Assembly: GCF_002240415.1 (NCBI RefSeq)
Contig: NZ_CP020028.1
Location: 2,691,501-2,755,500, forward strand
Reading direction: 5' to 3'
DNA: 64,000 nt
From: Paenibacillus kribbensis
GTDB lineage: Bacteria; Bacillota; Bacilli; Paenibacillales; Paenibacillaceae
The notes under the pieces were generated by a model. It saw only the letters and a program-made list of their open reading frames with translations, ran no database searches and was not told the DNA's origin. Position 1 is the stretch's first letter. Every line of letters begins with the position of its first letter. Of this stretch, positions 1 through 9,043 are shown one piece after another. The position numbers were made by a program, and so were the translations under genes.

Positions 1-912
1 TATGTGAGGGAGGCCCTTCGGCTGGGAGCAGCTGATTATCTGCATAAACCTACCATGGATGAAGATGAAATTGCGGACACGATGCAAAAGGTCATCTCCC
101 GTTTTAAATTGCCCTCAAATGAGCCGCCGCAGCGTACGGAAGAAGAAAGAAACGAGTTCTGTTTATCGCTGCTGGATCCTTTTACGTTTCCGGCGGAGCC
201 TATGAAGCTCCTGCCCGAGCTCGCGGACGAATCTTATAAGGAAGGTTATGAACTTGCGATTATCCGCAAAAGATGCGACGCGGTTCAGGAGAATGAAGAT
301 TCGGAACAGCTGCGTTTTCTTTCCATTCTGCACCTTATGAGCAAGCTGGTGGCAAAGGACTGGGGAGGGCTGGTCTTTCACCGGAATTTCCGTGAAATGA
401 TTTGGATAGCTCCCGTCCGTTCTCTAACCGGGGATGGCGATATGCCAAGTTATTTGAACGGCTTGCGGCAAAAGGTGCTTGAGCTGTTGAACGTCCGGCT
501 GATCTTTGCTTGCGGCTCTTCTGCCTGCAGGGATATTTCCAGCCTGCCGGGCGCCTATATGTCCGCGCTTTTGCGTTTTCCCCGCAATGAACAGAGCGAC
601 AGCTTTATTGTGCGCCGGGCTAAAGAATATGTGGACCGGCATCTGCTGGACGATGTCACGCTGGCCAAGGTCGGGGAATCCATTCACGTTAGTCCGGGAT
701 ATTTGAGCAGGATTTTTCTTAAGGAAATCGGTGAAAACTTCAGCGATTACATCATACGCAACAAAATGGAAATCGCCCAAAAAATGCTGCGCGAGACCAG
801 CCGCAAGGTGTATGAAATCGCGGCCGATCTCGGATACAGCAACCCCTATTACTTCAGTAAGCTGTTCAAGGACCGTACGGGACTCACCCCTCTTGAATAC
901 CGCAATCAATGA
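1..912 (+). CDS. AraC-type response regulator, 3' part (5' end outside window)
   Basis: The reading frame is open from base 1, so the true start lies upstream. The first residues (REALRLGAADYLHKP) match the end of a receiver domain, where the conserved Lys-Pro pair sits. A divergent middle region follows, then two AraC helix-turn-helix motifs in the last 100 residues, ending with the typical GYSNPYYFSKLFKDRTGLTPLEYR block. This is the YesN-type layout: receiver, linker, AraC DNA-binding domain. Such regulators usually pair with a sensor kinase, presumably encoded upstream, and control the adjacent sugar ABC transporter and hydrolase genes. The receiver phosphorylation site is not in the window. 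The family call is firm; the target genes are inferred from position. Confidence 0.9.
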   Translation, partial: YVREALRLGAADYLHKPTMDEDEIADTMQKVISRFKLPSNEPPQRTEEERNEFCLSLLDPFTFPAEPMKLLPELADESYKEGYELAIIRKRCDAVQENEDSEQLRFLSILHLMSKLVAKDWGGLVFHRNFREMIWIAPVRSLTGDGDMPSYLNGLRQKVLELLNVRLIFACGSSACRDISSLPGAYMSALLRFPRNEQSDSFIVRRAKEYVDRHLLDDVTLAKVGESIHVSPGYLSRIFLKEIGENFSDYIIRNKMEIAQKMLRETSRKVYEIAADLGYSNPYYFSKLFKDRTGLTPLEYRNQ

Positions 913-1127
913 ACCGGAGCCGGCAAGCATACCGAGCGAAAGTTAAAAAAACGTATGATTTTGCAAAAATCATCTATTGCCGGGACCGGAAGCAGCCACA
1001 GGATCTGTGTACACGTCAAAATTGCATATGAAAAAGCCGATTCGCGCGCTACTATCACCAGGAGCTAATCATTAGAATGAATGGTGCAAGAGGTTGAATG
1101 ACCAGTAGAGAAAGGGGCGAAACAAGT

Positions 1128-2615
1128 ATGATGCAGGAACTAGCGAAAGCGCCAGTAATTGAACGCTGGGGGAGATTTGAACTGTTCCTTCCCGGCCCGG
1201 AGGACGGTAATCCCTTTACAGATGTGACGTTTGGAGCACGTTTCCGTCAGGGACGCCGGATCATTGAGGCAGACGGTTTCTATGACGGGGAAGGCTGTTA
1301 CCGTGTGCGTTTTATGCCGGATACTTTGGGGGTATGGGCTTATGAGACGGTTAGCAATGTGCCAGAATTGAATCTTGTTCAAGGCACATTTAAATGTGTT
1401 GACCCTTCAGCGGGAAATCACGGACCCGTTGGAGTGGATCGCGAAGTCCATTTCGCCTATGCCGACGGCAAACCCTTCTTTTCCTTCGGAACTACAAGTT
1501 ATGTATGGAATCACCAGGACGAAGAGCTGCAGGAGATTACCCTTCGCAGTCTGGCCAAAGCGGGTGCTTTTAATAAAATTCGAATGTGCGTTTTTCCAAA
1601 GCACTATGATTACAATTTGAACGAACCGGCATTGTACCCATTTGCAGGGTCTCTGGAAAAGGGCTGGGATTTCACGGCATTCAATCCCGCCTACTGGCGG
1701 CAGCTTGAACGCAGGCTTGAGGATCTGCAAAAGCTTGGCATCGAGGCCGATCTCATCCTTTTTCATCCTTATGACCGGTGGGGATTTGCGGAGATGACTC
1801 CCGAGACTGACGATTTTTATCTGCGTTATGCCGTCGCCCGTCTCTCGGCGTTTCGCAACATCTGGTGGTCGCTGGCTAACGAGTTCGATCTGATGAAGGC
1901 CAAAACGATGCGGGATTGGGATCGGTTCTTCAGAATCATTCAGGAGCGCGATGCTTACGATCATCTCCGGTCCATTCACAACTGGCACCATCCGGGTATC
2001 CATTACCGCAGCAACCTGCATTGGTATGACCATAGCAAGCCGTGGGTTACACATGCGAGCATCCAGCACCATGATCTCCATTTTGTCGGCGAATGGCAGG
2101 AGACCTACCGGAAGCCCATTGTCGTGGACGAATGCCGTTATGAAGGAAATCTAAACCACGGATGGGGGAATATCACGGCGGAACGGATGGTAGAATGCTT
2201 CTGGGAAGGCATGCTGAATGGCGGTTATGTCACGCATGGGGAAACTTTTCTGCATGAAGACAATATCATCTGGTGGTCGCACGGAGGAACACTGCACGGA
2301 GAAAGCCCGTCCAGAATCCAATTTCTCCGCCGTATTATCGAAGCTGGACCGCAGCTCGGCCGCCTGAGCGCTGACTTTCAGTGGGATACTGCGGCGGGCG
2401 GGGTGGATGGTGAATATTATCTCGTGTATTTCGGCTCAAGCCGTCCGGGATTCCGCATGTTGCCGCTGCCGGAGGGCACCACTTTTACCATTGAACTGAT
2501 CGATACATGGAATATGACGATTACTCCGCTGCCTGGAGCATATGAAGGAACATGCCGCGTGGAATTACCAGGCAAGCCTTACCAAGCGCTGCGCATTCAA
2601 GCTACCAACCAATAA
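1128..2615 (+). CDS. DUF5060-type glycoside hydrolase (clan GH-A-like barrel)
   Basis: About 495 residues without a signal peptide, so probably cytoplasmic. Residues 1-85 resemble the beta-sandwich DUF5060 domain (ERWGRFELFLPGPEDGNPFTD), and the rest resembles the DUF5605/DUF4038-type TIM barrel. WWSLANEF and PIVVDECRYEG look like the acid/base and nucleophile glutamate strands of a GH-A barrel. I chose the start at 1128 because an AAAGGGGCG ribosome site lies about 8 bases upstream; an in-frame ATG at 1098 has no clear site. The gene sits directly before a sugar-binding lipoprotein and two permeases, which suggests it cleaves the imported oligosaccharide. The substrate is not evident. Confidence 0.8.
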   Translation: MMQELAKAPVIERWGRFELFLPGPEDGNPFTDVTFGARFRQGRRIIEADGFYDGEGCYRVRFMPDTLGVWAYETVSNVPELNLVQGTFKCVDPSAGNHGPVGVDREVHFAYADGKPFFSFGTTSYVWNHQDEELQEITLRSLAKAGAFNKIRMCVFPKHYDYNLNEPALYPFAGSLEKGWDFTAFNPAYWRQLERRLEDLQKLGIEADLILFHPYDRWGFAEMTPETDDFYLRYAVARLSAFRNIWWSLANEFDLMKAKTMRDWDRFFRIIQERDAYDHLRSIHNWHHPGIHYRSNLHWYDHSKPWVTHASIQHHDLHFVGEWQETYRKPIVVDECRYEGNLNHGWGNITAERMVECFWEGMLNGGYVTHGETFLHEDNIIWWSHGGTLHGESPSRIQFLRRIIEAGPQLGRLSADFQWDTAAGGVDGEYYLVYFGSSRPGFRMLPLPEGTTFTIELIDTWNMTITPLPGAYEGTCRVELPGKPYQALRIQATNQ

Positions 2616-2631
2616 ACGTAGGGGGACATAC

Positions 2632-3915
2632 ATGATGAAAAAATGGGTTGCATTGCTGGCTAGTGTTCTGCTTGTAGTTACGGGCGCAGTTGGGTGTTCA
2701 TCGGATGCGGGGCAACAAAGTCAGGAGGGCTCATCCTCCGGCAGCCCCAAGGTCAGTATTTCCTTGTGGACACTGAATACGGGGTGGGCATGGCTGCAGT
2801 CGGCAGTTAAAGATTTTGAAAGCGCTAACCCGGATATTGATGTGGAGCTTACCCAGTATGAGGTAGACCCATTCAAGGAAAACCTCAAGGTGGCGGCAAG
2901 CTCGAAGACGCTGCCGGATATGTGGTTTACATGGGGCGGATCGCTGGGATCCTTTTACCCGGAAAATGGCATGACCATGGATTTGACTCAGGTGGCTAAA
3001 GACCACAAATGGTCCGAAAAATACAATAAAACCGCTATTGATATGTCCACTTTTAACGGGAAAATTTCCGGGATTCCGATGCACTTGAATGTACTGGGCA
3101 TGTGGTACCCGAAAGAGCTGTATCAGAAGCTGAATTTGAAAGCGCCTTCAAAATTTGCCGACTTTGAGTCCCAACTGAAAACGCTAAAGGATAACGGGGT
3201 TACCCCTCTGGCTTTCGGCAGTAAAGGCGGATGGCATACGATGCGACTAACCGAGCAGTTGCTTGAGCATTTTGCTGGTCCGGAACTGCATGACAAACTG
3301 AACAATCTGGAGGCGTCATGGAACGATCCGGCGGTCGTTAAAACGTTTGAAAAGATTAAAGAATATACGGACAAGGGTTACTTCCCGATGGGTTATTCCT
3401 CATTGGATCCAAGTGAAGCCGAAATGCTGTTTTACCAGCAGTCGGCGGGCATTATTAATGAGGGAACCTGGTTTGACGGCAACATTACTGAAAATGGCTT
3501 TGATCCGGCAAAATTTGATGTATTCAATTTTCCGACAGAACAAACGCCGACACGTGCATCCGTGTTCGCGGAAATGCTGCAGATCAACGGCGCATCAGAC
3601 CCTGCGAAGCAAGAAGCGGCTATCAAACTTGGCGAGTATTTAACAAGTGTTGAGGTGGTCAATAAATATATCAATGATTATGGTTCACCGGCTACACTAG
3701 GCTTCACTGTCTCGGAAAAGACACCACATATTCAGCCGCTGCTTGACAGCGCGAAGAATGGCGGTTTCCTGATTACTGACCAGGCTCTTCCGCAGGAGGT
3801 CGTGCAGAAGCTGTTCGAAGCACAGGATAAAGTGGCGCTGAACGAGTGGACACCGCAGCAGGCCGCCGAAAACATGGAGAACGCCGTGTCTGCGTACAAA
3901 AGCAAACAGAAATGA
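2632..3915 (+). CDS. Sugar ABC transporter substrate-binding lipoprotein (family 1)
   Basis: About 427 residues. The N-terminus has a Lys-rich start, a hydrophobic core and a lipobox ending VVTGAVGC, so the mature protein should be lipid-anchored at the outer face of the membrane. The body is a family 1 solute-binding protein (PKVSISLWTLNTG, later VFAEMLQINGASDP). It should deliver an oligosaccharide to the two permeases encoded next. The start was set at ATG 2632 because of the AGGGGG ribosome site just upstream and because the signal peptide begins there. The gap to the preceding hydrolase is only 16 bases, which indicates one operon. No ATPase gene is in the cluster, so a shared MsmX-type ATPase is likely (inference). 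Confidence 0.92.
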   Translation: MMKKWVALLASVLLVVTGAVGCSSDAGQQSQEGSSSGSPKVSISLWTLNTGWAWLQSAVKDFESANPDIDVELTQYEVDPFKENLKVAASSKTLPDMWFTWGGSLGSFYPENGMTMDLTQVAKDHKWSEKYNKTAIDMSTFNGKISGIPMHLNVLGMWYPKELYQKLNLKAPSKFADFESQLKTLKDNGVTPLAFGSKGGWHTMRLTEQLLEHFAGPELHDKLNNLEASWNDPAVVKTFEKIKEYTDKGYFPMGYSSLDPSEAEMLFYQQSAGIINEGTWFDGNITENGFDPAKFDVFNFPTEQTPTRASVFAEMLQINGASDPAKQEAAIKLGEYLTSVEVVNKYINDYGSPATLGFTVSEKTPHIQPLLDSAKNGGFLITDQALPQEVVQKLFEAQDKVALNEWTPQQAAENMENAVSAYKSKQK

Positions 3916-4005
3916 TGATCAGGGCCTTACCGCCTGGACTGGATCGAGCAAGGCGTCAGCAGGAAATTTCTGCTGACGCGATTTATGTGGAAAGGGGAGA
4001 ATGGC

Positions 4006-4881
4006 ATGACATCAAGAATGCTTAAACCGTGGCTGTTTCTGCTGCCTGCTTTAATTATTTACTTAACGGTTATTTTTGTGCCGGCGGTATACACCTTTTT
4101 TCTCAGTTTTTTCAGCTGGAATGGAGTTGCTCCCCATAAAGAGTTTGTAGGCTTGGGCAACTATGCCGAATTGTTCACGCAGGATACCGTGTTCATGAGA
4201 GCGCTGAAAAACAATCTGTTCTGGATGATCGGTTCTCTAACGCTGATTATGGGGGCAGGTCTGGGATTGGCGCTGCTGCTGAACAAAAAGCTGAAGGGGC
4301 GGATCTTTTTCCGCGGTGTATTCTACTTTCCGTATGTATTGTCAGGTATTGTTGTTGCCACCGGATGGACCTGGCTCTACAATCCAACGCAGGGATTTGT
4401 CAATAAAATGCTGGCTTTGCTGGGGCTAGAAAGCTGGCAGCATGCCTGGCTGGCAGAGCCGGATATCGCACTGTACGCTGTTTTTGCAGCGGCCATGTGG
4501 CAGGGCATCGGACAGCCTATGGTTCTTTTCCTGGCAGGGTTGCAGAGTATTCCGCATGACCCGTATGAAGCGGCTTTGATCGACGGAGCGAAACCGTATC
4601 AGTCCTTTTTCTATATCACGCTGCCGCTGCTGCGCGAAACGTTTGTCATTGTGGTGGCCACGACGCTGATTGCTTCCATGAAAGTTTATGACATTATTTA
4701 CGGCATGACCGGCGGTGGCCCTGCCGAAAGCACCCAGGTGCTCTCGTCATGGATGTACAGTCAGACATTCAAGTTTGCGAATATCGGAATGGGTTCGGCA
4801 ATTGCCTTTATTCTTGTATTGGTTTCCATGACCATCATCATTCCTTATGTTTATTACACGACCAGGAAATCCTATGTATAA
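4006..4881 (+). CDS. Sugar ABC transporter permease (MalF/UgpA type)
   Basis: About 291 residues with six hydrophobic segments. The EAA loop that contacts the ATPase is visible as YEAALIDGAKPYQSFFYITLPLL. The N-terminus (KPWLFLLPALIIYL) is typical of the first permease of carbohydrate uptake 1 transporters. I chose ATG 4006, which has AAAGGGGAG at good spacing, over an earlier in-frame ATG at 3985. It forms the transmembrane pore with the next gene product and takes substrate from the upstream lipoprotein. The 90-base gap after the binding-protein gene holds a GC-rich inverted repeat of the kind that tunes binding-protein excess over permease. Confidence 0.93.
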   Translation: MTSRMLKPWLFLLPALIIYLTVIFVPAVYTFFLSFFSWNGVAPHKEFVGLGNYAELFTQDTVFMRALKNNLFWMIGSLTLIMGAGLGLALLLNKKLKGRIFFRGVFYFPYVLSGIVVATGWTWLYNPTQGFVNKMLALLGLESWQHAWLAEPDIALYAVFAAAMWQGIGQPMVLFLAGLQSIPHDPYEAALIDGAKPYQSFFYITLPLLRETFVIVVATTLIASMKVYDIIYGMTGGGPAESTQVLSSWMYSQTFKFANIGMGSAIAFILVLVSMTIIIPYVYYTTRKSYV

Positions 4882-4905
4882 CGTGCAGAAAGAGAGTGGT
4901 GCAGC

Positions 4906-5742
4906 ATGGAGGAATTGAGAGTCCACCCGGCAGTAAAGGTATTACGGTACGTATTCCTGATTATTTTTGCGGCCATATTTTTAATCCCGGTCCTGTTTAT
5001 CGCCTTCACTGCGCTGAAATCGAGAGCGGATCTGATGACCAGCCCGTTTTACGCGCTGCCTGAAAAATTTCAGTGGGATAACTTTCTGAAAGCGTGGGAC
5101 CAGGGTAAAATGAGCATGTACATGAAAAATACGTTGTTCATCTGTCTCGTCAAGGTACCGCTGGGCATCCTGATCGAAGCGTTCGCGGCATTTGCCTTGA
5201 CTAGGCTGAATTTTAAATGGAGTAATTCGATGTTTGCCTTTTTCCTGATCGGTATGATGATCCCAATGCAGGCCACACTTGTACCCTTGAATATACTTCT
5301 CAACAAAACGCATCTTGTCAGCACGTATCCCGGAATCTTTCTCGTGTATGTCGGATTCGGCATTCCGTTTGGCATTCTGATTTTGCGCGGCTTCTTCCGC
5401 ACCATTCCGAAGGAAATCGATGAGTCTGCCTTGATTGACGGATGCGGAGACATGGGGAAATTTTTTCGGATTATATTACCCTTATCCATGCCGGCCATCG
5501 CCACGCTTGTCATCTTTGACTTTATGGCAACCTGGAATGAGTTTTTGCTGGCGCAGATTTTTATCACCAAGGATACGATGAAGACCATTACAACCGGGCT
5601 GCTTGCCTTTAAAGGCGAGCATTCAACCGATTATACGCTGCTGAACGCCGGTGTGCTGATCTCCATTATTCCGACTCTGTGTGTCTACCTGTTATTTCAG
5701 AAATACTTTGTTTCCGGCCTAGCAGGCTCGGTTAAGGGCTAA
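4906..5742 (+). CDS. Carbohydrate ABC transporter permease (MalG/UgpE type)
   Basis: About 278 residues with six predicted membrane segments. The EAA loop reads DESALIDGCGDMGKFFRIILPLSMPA, and the C-terminus (QKYFVSGLAGSVKG) is the near-invariant tail of this permease family. It is the partner of the permease encoded 24 bases upstream. An intrinsic terminator follows at 5769, so this is the last gene of the transport operon. The substrate is not readable from sequence. Confidence 0.93.
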   Translation: MEELRVHPAVKVLRYVFLIIFAAIFLIPVLFIAFTALKSRADLMTSPFYALPEKFQWDNFLKAWDQGKMSMYMKNTLFICLVKVPLGILIEAFAAFALTRLNFKWSNSMFAFFLIGMMIPMQATLVPLNILLNKTHLVSTYPGIFLVYVGFGIPFGILILRGFFRTIPKEIDESALIDGCGDMGKFFRIILPLSMPAIATLVIFDFMATWNEFLLAQIFITKDTMKTITTGLLAFKGEHSTDYTLLNAGVLISIIPTLCVYLLFQKYFVSGLAGSVKG

Positions 5743-5768
5743 TGTTCATATGTTGTCATATAAGCGAT

Positions 5769-5808
5769 AGAGTTCTCTCCTTCAATGAAAGGAAGAGAAC
5801 TCTTTTTT
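5769..5808 (+). terminator. Intrinsic terminator of the sugar transport operon
   Basis: An inverted repeat pairs GAGTTCTCT with AGAGAACTC across a short loop and is followed by a run of six T. It lies between the + strand permease and the - strand MATE gene and may serve both. Confidence 0.85.
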
Positions 5809-5816
5809 CAAGAAAT

Positions 5817-7163
5817 TCAATTCTTTTGAATATAAATGGGCATGTTGGCTGTGATATGCTGCTTTTTAAATTTAGAAAGCAGCAGGAATGATATTACCAT
5901 CGTGATCACTTCTGTGCAAGGAAAGGTAAGCCATGTCCAGAACAAGCCTTTGTGAGAAAACAGCCACGCAAGCGGAACTAACAATATGACCTGTCGGAGT
6001 ATGGTCACAGAGATGCTCCTAAAGCCACGACTGGTTGCCTGAAAGAAGGTCGGTGTGATCAGTGTAAAAGCTGCCGGGATAAAGCTTGCACCAATAATAC
6101 GAAAAGCTGGAACCCCAATTTCAATAATATCCGGATTGCTCGTGAAGATGCGCAGTAATTGTTCCGGCAGGAAACAGAATATTGCTGTACCGAGGCTCAT
6201 CAAAAGAACGCCTATGCCATTGGCATATTTCAATGTATCCCACATTCTTTTAGGCTTTCCTGCCCCATAATTAAAGCTAATGATTGGTAATATCGCCTGA
6301 TCCAGCCCCATCAGCGGAACAAAGAAAAAGGTTTGGATTTTATAATAAATCCCCAAGACCGTTACCGCGTTTTCCGTGAAACTTGCGAGTATCAAATTCA
6401 ACCCTACAATATATATTGTAAAAAGCGACTGCATGATCATAGATGGAGCACCAGCGGAATAAATGTTACTCATGATACGAAGATTGGCTTTTCTGTTTCT
6501 GAATTTTATTTTTCCTTTTTTGTTGGCGGCAAATATGGTGATGAACATGGCGGTAATTTGTCCGGTAACCGTCGCAATCGCAGCGCCCTCAACACCAAAG
6601 GAGGGGATGAAGCCCCACCCGAAAATAAAAATAGGATCTAAAACACAGTTGATGACAGCGCCGGTTACCTGTGCGATCATCGGGGTTACCATATTGCCTG
6701 AAGCCTGTAAGACTTTGGTGCAATGACTTTCTATGAAAATCCCGAAGGAAAATAAAAGAATCACTTTCCCGAAAGAAAGACCGTAAACGAGAACATCTGG
6801 TGTCGAAGTTGACATTTCAAAATAGGGTCGAAGCAGCAGCAGGCCAGCCAACATGAATAGAATCCAATTTACAACAGCGAGCAGCAAGCCATTGAAGGCG
6901 GTATTTTGTGCGGATTGCTTGTCGTTCGCTCCTAAAAAGCGGGAAATAAGTGCGTTTGTACCTACGCCGGAACCGGTTGCCAAAGCAATCATCAGCAGCT
7001 GGATCGGAAATATGAGGGAGAGTGCCGTCAGGCCATGTTCAGAATAACGGGACACAAACCAGCTATCTACAATGTTATAAAGTGACTGAATTAACAAAGC
7101 CAACATAACTGGCGGCGCCAGCTTTAGAACCGGTTCATCAGCCAGTGAAACTTCTTTTCGCAT
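5817..7163 (-). CDS. MATE family efflux transporter
   Basis: About 448 residues with roughly twelve hydrophobic segments and typical MATE sequence (PPVMLALLIQSLYNIVDSWF near the N-terminus, FNYGAGKPKRM in the middle). MATE proteins export cationic drugs or metabolites across the inner membrane in exchange for H+ or Na+. The start is set at 7163 because AGGAGGAT lies 7 bases before that ATG; an upstream in-frame ATG at 7184 would place the ribosome site inside the gene. Transcription is likely governed by the MerR regulator encoded just upstream, since the only intergenic promoter has MerR architecture. Confidence 0.93.
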   Translation of the reverse strand: MRKEVSLADEPVLKLAPPVMLALLIQSLYNIVDSWFVSRYSEHGLTALSLIFPIQLLMIALATGSGVGTNALISRFLGANDKQSAQNTAFNGLLLAVVNWILFMLAGLLLLRPYFEMSTSTPDVLVYGLSFGKVILLFSFGIFIESHCTKVLQASGNMVTPMIAQVTGAVINCVLDPIFIFGWGFIPSFGVEGAAIATVTGQITAMFITIFAANKKGKIKFRNRKANLRIMSNIYSAGAPSMIMQSLFTIYIVGLNLILASFTENAVTVLGIYYKIQTFFFVPLMGLDQAILPIISFNYGAGKPKRMWDTLKYANGIGVLLMSLGTAIFCFLPEQLLRIFTSNPDIIEIGVPAFRIIGASFIPAAFTLITPTFFQATSRGFRSISVTILRQVILLVPLAWLFSHKGLFWTWLTFPCTEVITMVISFLLLSKFKKQHITANMPIYIQKN

Positions 7164-7191
7164 AAAAAATATCCTCCTTTGCATAGAGGAT

Positions 7192-7222
7192 ATTGTAAAA
7201 GTTGGAGCGACTCCAATGTCAA
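7192..7222 (-). promoter_or_regulatory. MerR-type promoter of the MATE gene (19-bp spacer)
   Basis: On the minus strand there is a -35 TTGACA (7217-7222) and a -10 TACAAT (7192-7197) separated by 19 bases. The spacer carries the perfect dyad TTGGAG-TCG-CTCCAA. An over-long spacer holding an operator dyad is the hallmark of MerR-activated promoters. The MATE start codon lies about 30 bases downstream. Confidence 0.85.
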
Positions 7223-7238
7223 GAAAAAAAGAATCTGA

Positions 7239-8024
7239 TCATTTTTTTAGCAGCATTTTTATTTCACAAGGATACTGCATGTAGGCATAAAGCTGTAATC
7301 CAATTTCATCTGCTATGATAAAATCAGCTTTATAATCATGCTCATTAATCCAGTTAACAAGCGGCGAAAAGTCAGCCGTATCCTTCGATACGTCTGTGAT
7401 AAAACAGGCATATTTGCCGCCCGGAATGGTCAAAATGTCCTTTTCCTCAACATATTGATATTGCCCGGAGCCCACTTCAATATATCCGCCAGTCTTATGG
7501 AATTGATTATTGAAAATATCTTCGGTGTTTAGGAAATAGCCGTAATTCCGTTTTATAGATTCAGTATGGAGTACCTCGTTCCGGTAGGCTTGATGGAGCT
7601 GCAGTTGATAAGCGGACTCGTTTTTTCGATTGATCCCTATCACTTTGCGTTCCGGTAATGTTTTTACGCAAATATTTTGTGCTTGACGGGCTTTTGCAAT
7701 TTGACTATTTTGAGACTCATACCACGAGATATCATCTGCGATACGCATATAGTAATTGCTGAGCCGGATTGCATCGGCACGGTGCTCCAGAAGCAATTCA
7801 ACAATCTTATTATTGTCATGCAGGTCGAGTACGGACTTGATCTTTTCTAAAGAGATACCCAATTTACGGCAACAGAGTATAATGTCAATACGCCAAAACT
7901 GATTGAATGTGTAATAGCGGTAATTATTTTTGGGGTCAACGTAGCCTGGTTTTAAAAGGCCGCTTTTATCATAAAATCTCAGGGTGTCTTTAGAAATGCC
8001 TGTGATTTGGCTTACTTCGCCCAC
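7239..8024 (-). CDS. MerR family regulator (TipA/BmrR-like); start region shifted by one base
   Basis: About 261 residues: a MerR winged-helix domain (VSQITGISKDTLRFYDKSGLLKP), a coiled-coil dimerisation helix around residues 75-110, and a C-terminal GyrI-like effector-binding domain (IEVGSGQYQYVEEKDILTIPGGKYACFITD). It probably senses a small molecule and activates the MATE gene behind it. The coding frame opens at GTG 8024. A likely ancestral start, ATG at 8040, is followed by seven A and is out of frame by one base; with six A it would read MKKYTVGEV, a classic MerR start. Either the GTG is used, or translation needs slippage, or the gene is inactive, or the base is an error. Confidence 0.8.
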   Translation of the reverse strand: MGEVSQITGISKDTLRFYDKSGLLKPGYVDPKNNYRYYTFNQFWRIDIILCCRKLGISLEKIKSVLDLHDNNKIVELLLEHRADAIRLSNYYMRIADDISWYESQNSQIAKARQAQNICVKTLPERKVIGINRKNESAYQLQLHQAYRNEVLHTESIKRNYGYFLNTEDIFNNQFHKTGGYIEVGSGQYQYVEEKDILTIPGGKYACFITDVSKDTADFSPLVNWINEHDYKADFIIADEIGLQLYAYMQYPCEIKMLLKK

Positions 8025-8040
8025 GGTATATTTTTTTCAT

Positions 8041-8354
8041 TCATGGTTTGCACATCCTATTTTACTCATGATTGGAGCACTCAAGTTTCATCCAGAGTCA
8101 ACAAAATTTTAATATTTTATCATTTCATATTTTTATAACTGACACTTATTAGTAATTAAGAATAACACAAAGTTGCCTACTTGGCTGTGGCGTCTTACCA
8201 AGAAGGCATTCACTCTTCGCATGAATCGTGCAGCTTCGTGGTAGAAAAATACACCTTTCCGCTGTCCATTAAGCCCATCTATTGCAGCATATCCGGGAAT
8301 TCGGTACAATTTACTCATACTAGATAAGAGTAAACTGGAAGGGGAGAGCAAAGG
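8041..8354. other. Intergenic region between merR-like and rrf2-like genes
   Basis: No gene is supported here. The right end carries the promoter and a dyad operator of the Rrf2 gene. A minus-strand open frame in 8133-8414 has no ribosome site and no recognisable family. Confidence 0.5.
8305..8334 (+). promoter_or_regulatory. -10 element and dyad operator of the Rrf2 gene
   Basis: A TACAAT box at 8305-8310 overlaps a perfect inverted repeat, TTTACTC at 8310-8316 and GAGTAAA at 8328-8334. The centre-to-centre spacing suits a dimeric Rrf2 regulator acting on its own promoter. Confidence 0.5.
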
Positions 8355-8804
8355 TTGAGGAAGGAATATTGTACGCCGACTCAGCACCCAAAGTGGTTTG
8401 GACTGGCTGTTCAAGCGCTTGTTATATTGTCACAGGAGGACGTGAGCACAGCTTGTCCAAGTATTGAACTCGCCAGAGATCTTCAGTCGGAGCCTTCCCT
8501 GCTGCGCCGAATACTTTCCGTTCTCGCCAAGGAAGGGTTTATCGGGACCCGAGAAGGCCGTGACGGCGGGTACCGCCTTGGGAAACCAGCAGAGTCCATT
8601 CGACTGGTTGATGTGTATGATGTATTTCGTGCAGACAGCAGGCTTTCCTTTGGTATTACCGAGACAGTCGGCACGCATCCGCTTGGTAAATGTATGAAAT
8701 CTGCGCTTGAGGATATCACCCAAGAAATGGATGACAGTATGCGCGGAGTATTAAGCAAATACACAATTGCTGATCTCGCCAAACAACTGGAAGCAAAGCT
8801 TTAG
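8355..8804 (+). CDS. Rrf2 family transcriptional regulator
   Basis: About 149 residues with an N-terminal winged helix (LAVQALVILSQEDVSTACPSI) and the usual Rrf2 wing (EGFIGTREGRDGGYRLGKP), then an LxDVYxxF helix. It has one Cys in the linker (GKCMKS) and lacks the three-Cys cluster of IscR, so an iron-sulfur cluster is unlikely. The start is TTG 8355 with GGGGAG upstream. It precedes a nitroreductase in the same direction and probably controls it in response to redox or electrophile stress (inference from context). Confidence 0.88.
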   Translation: MRKEYCTPTQHPKWFGLAVQALVILSQEDVSTACPSIELARDLQSEPSLLRRILSVLAKEGFIGTREGRDGGYRLGKPAESIRLVDVYDVFRADSRLSFGITETVGTHPLGKCMKSALEDITQEMDDSMRGVLSKYTIADLAKQLEAKL

Positions 8805-8824
8805 ATGAATCTGGAAAAAGACAG

Positions 8825-8853
8825 TTGACAGCGGCTTGCTTAGATTTTATACT
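8825..8853 (+). promoter_or_regulatory. Sigma-A-type promoter of the nitroreductase gene
   Basis: TTGACA (8825-8830) and TATACT (8848-8853) are separated by 17 bases, a near-consensus housekeeping promoter. It lies after the Rrf2 stop codon, leaving a leader of about 185 bases before the nitroreductase. Confidence 0.75.
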
Positions 8854-9043
8854 GTGCAATATAAACAACAGTTTAGAGCGAGCCGCGAATGGTCTGTACG
8901 CTGAAGCAATTTGGTAATCTTACTACCGATTTCATCTACAAACATCTGCTTCGCATTCCAGCATTGAGCTTTAAATTGGATCGTTTAGCCTGAATTTAAC
9001 TGTGCTGAATCATTAACAGTATTTATCCAAGGGAGGATTTATC

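Noticed and set aside
163..930. Long open frames on the other strand of the AraC regulator gene
   Set aside because: No ribosome site or family; they mirror the codon bias of the plus-strand gene.
8133..8414. 93-codon minus-strand frame opposite the Rrf2 promoter
   Set aside because: No start signal, no recognisable family, and it overlaps a well-supported promoter and gene.
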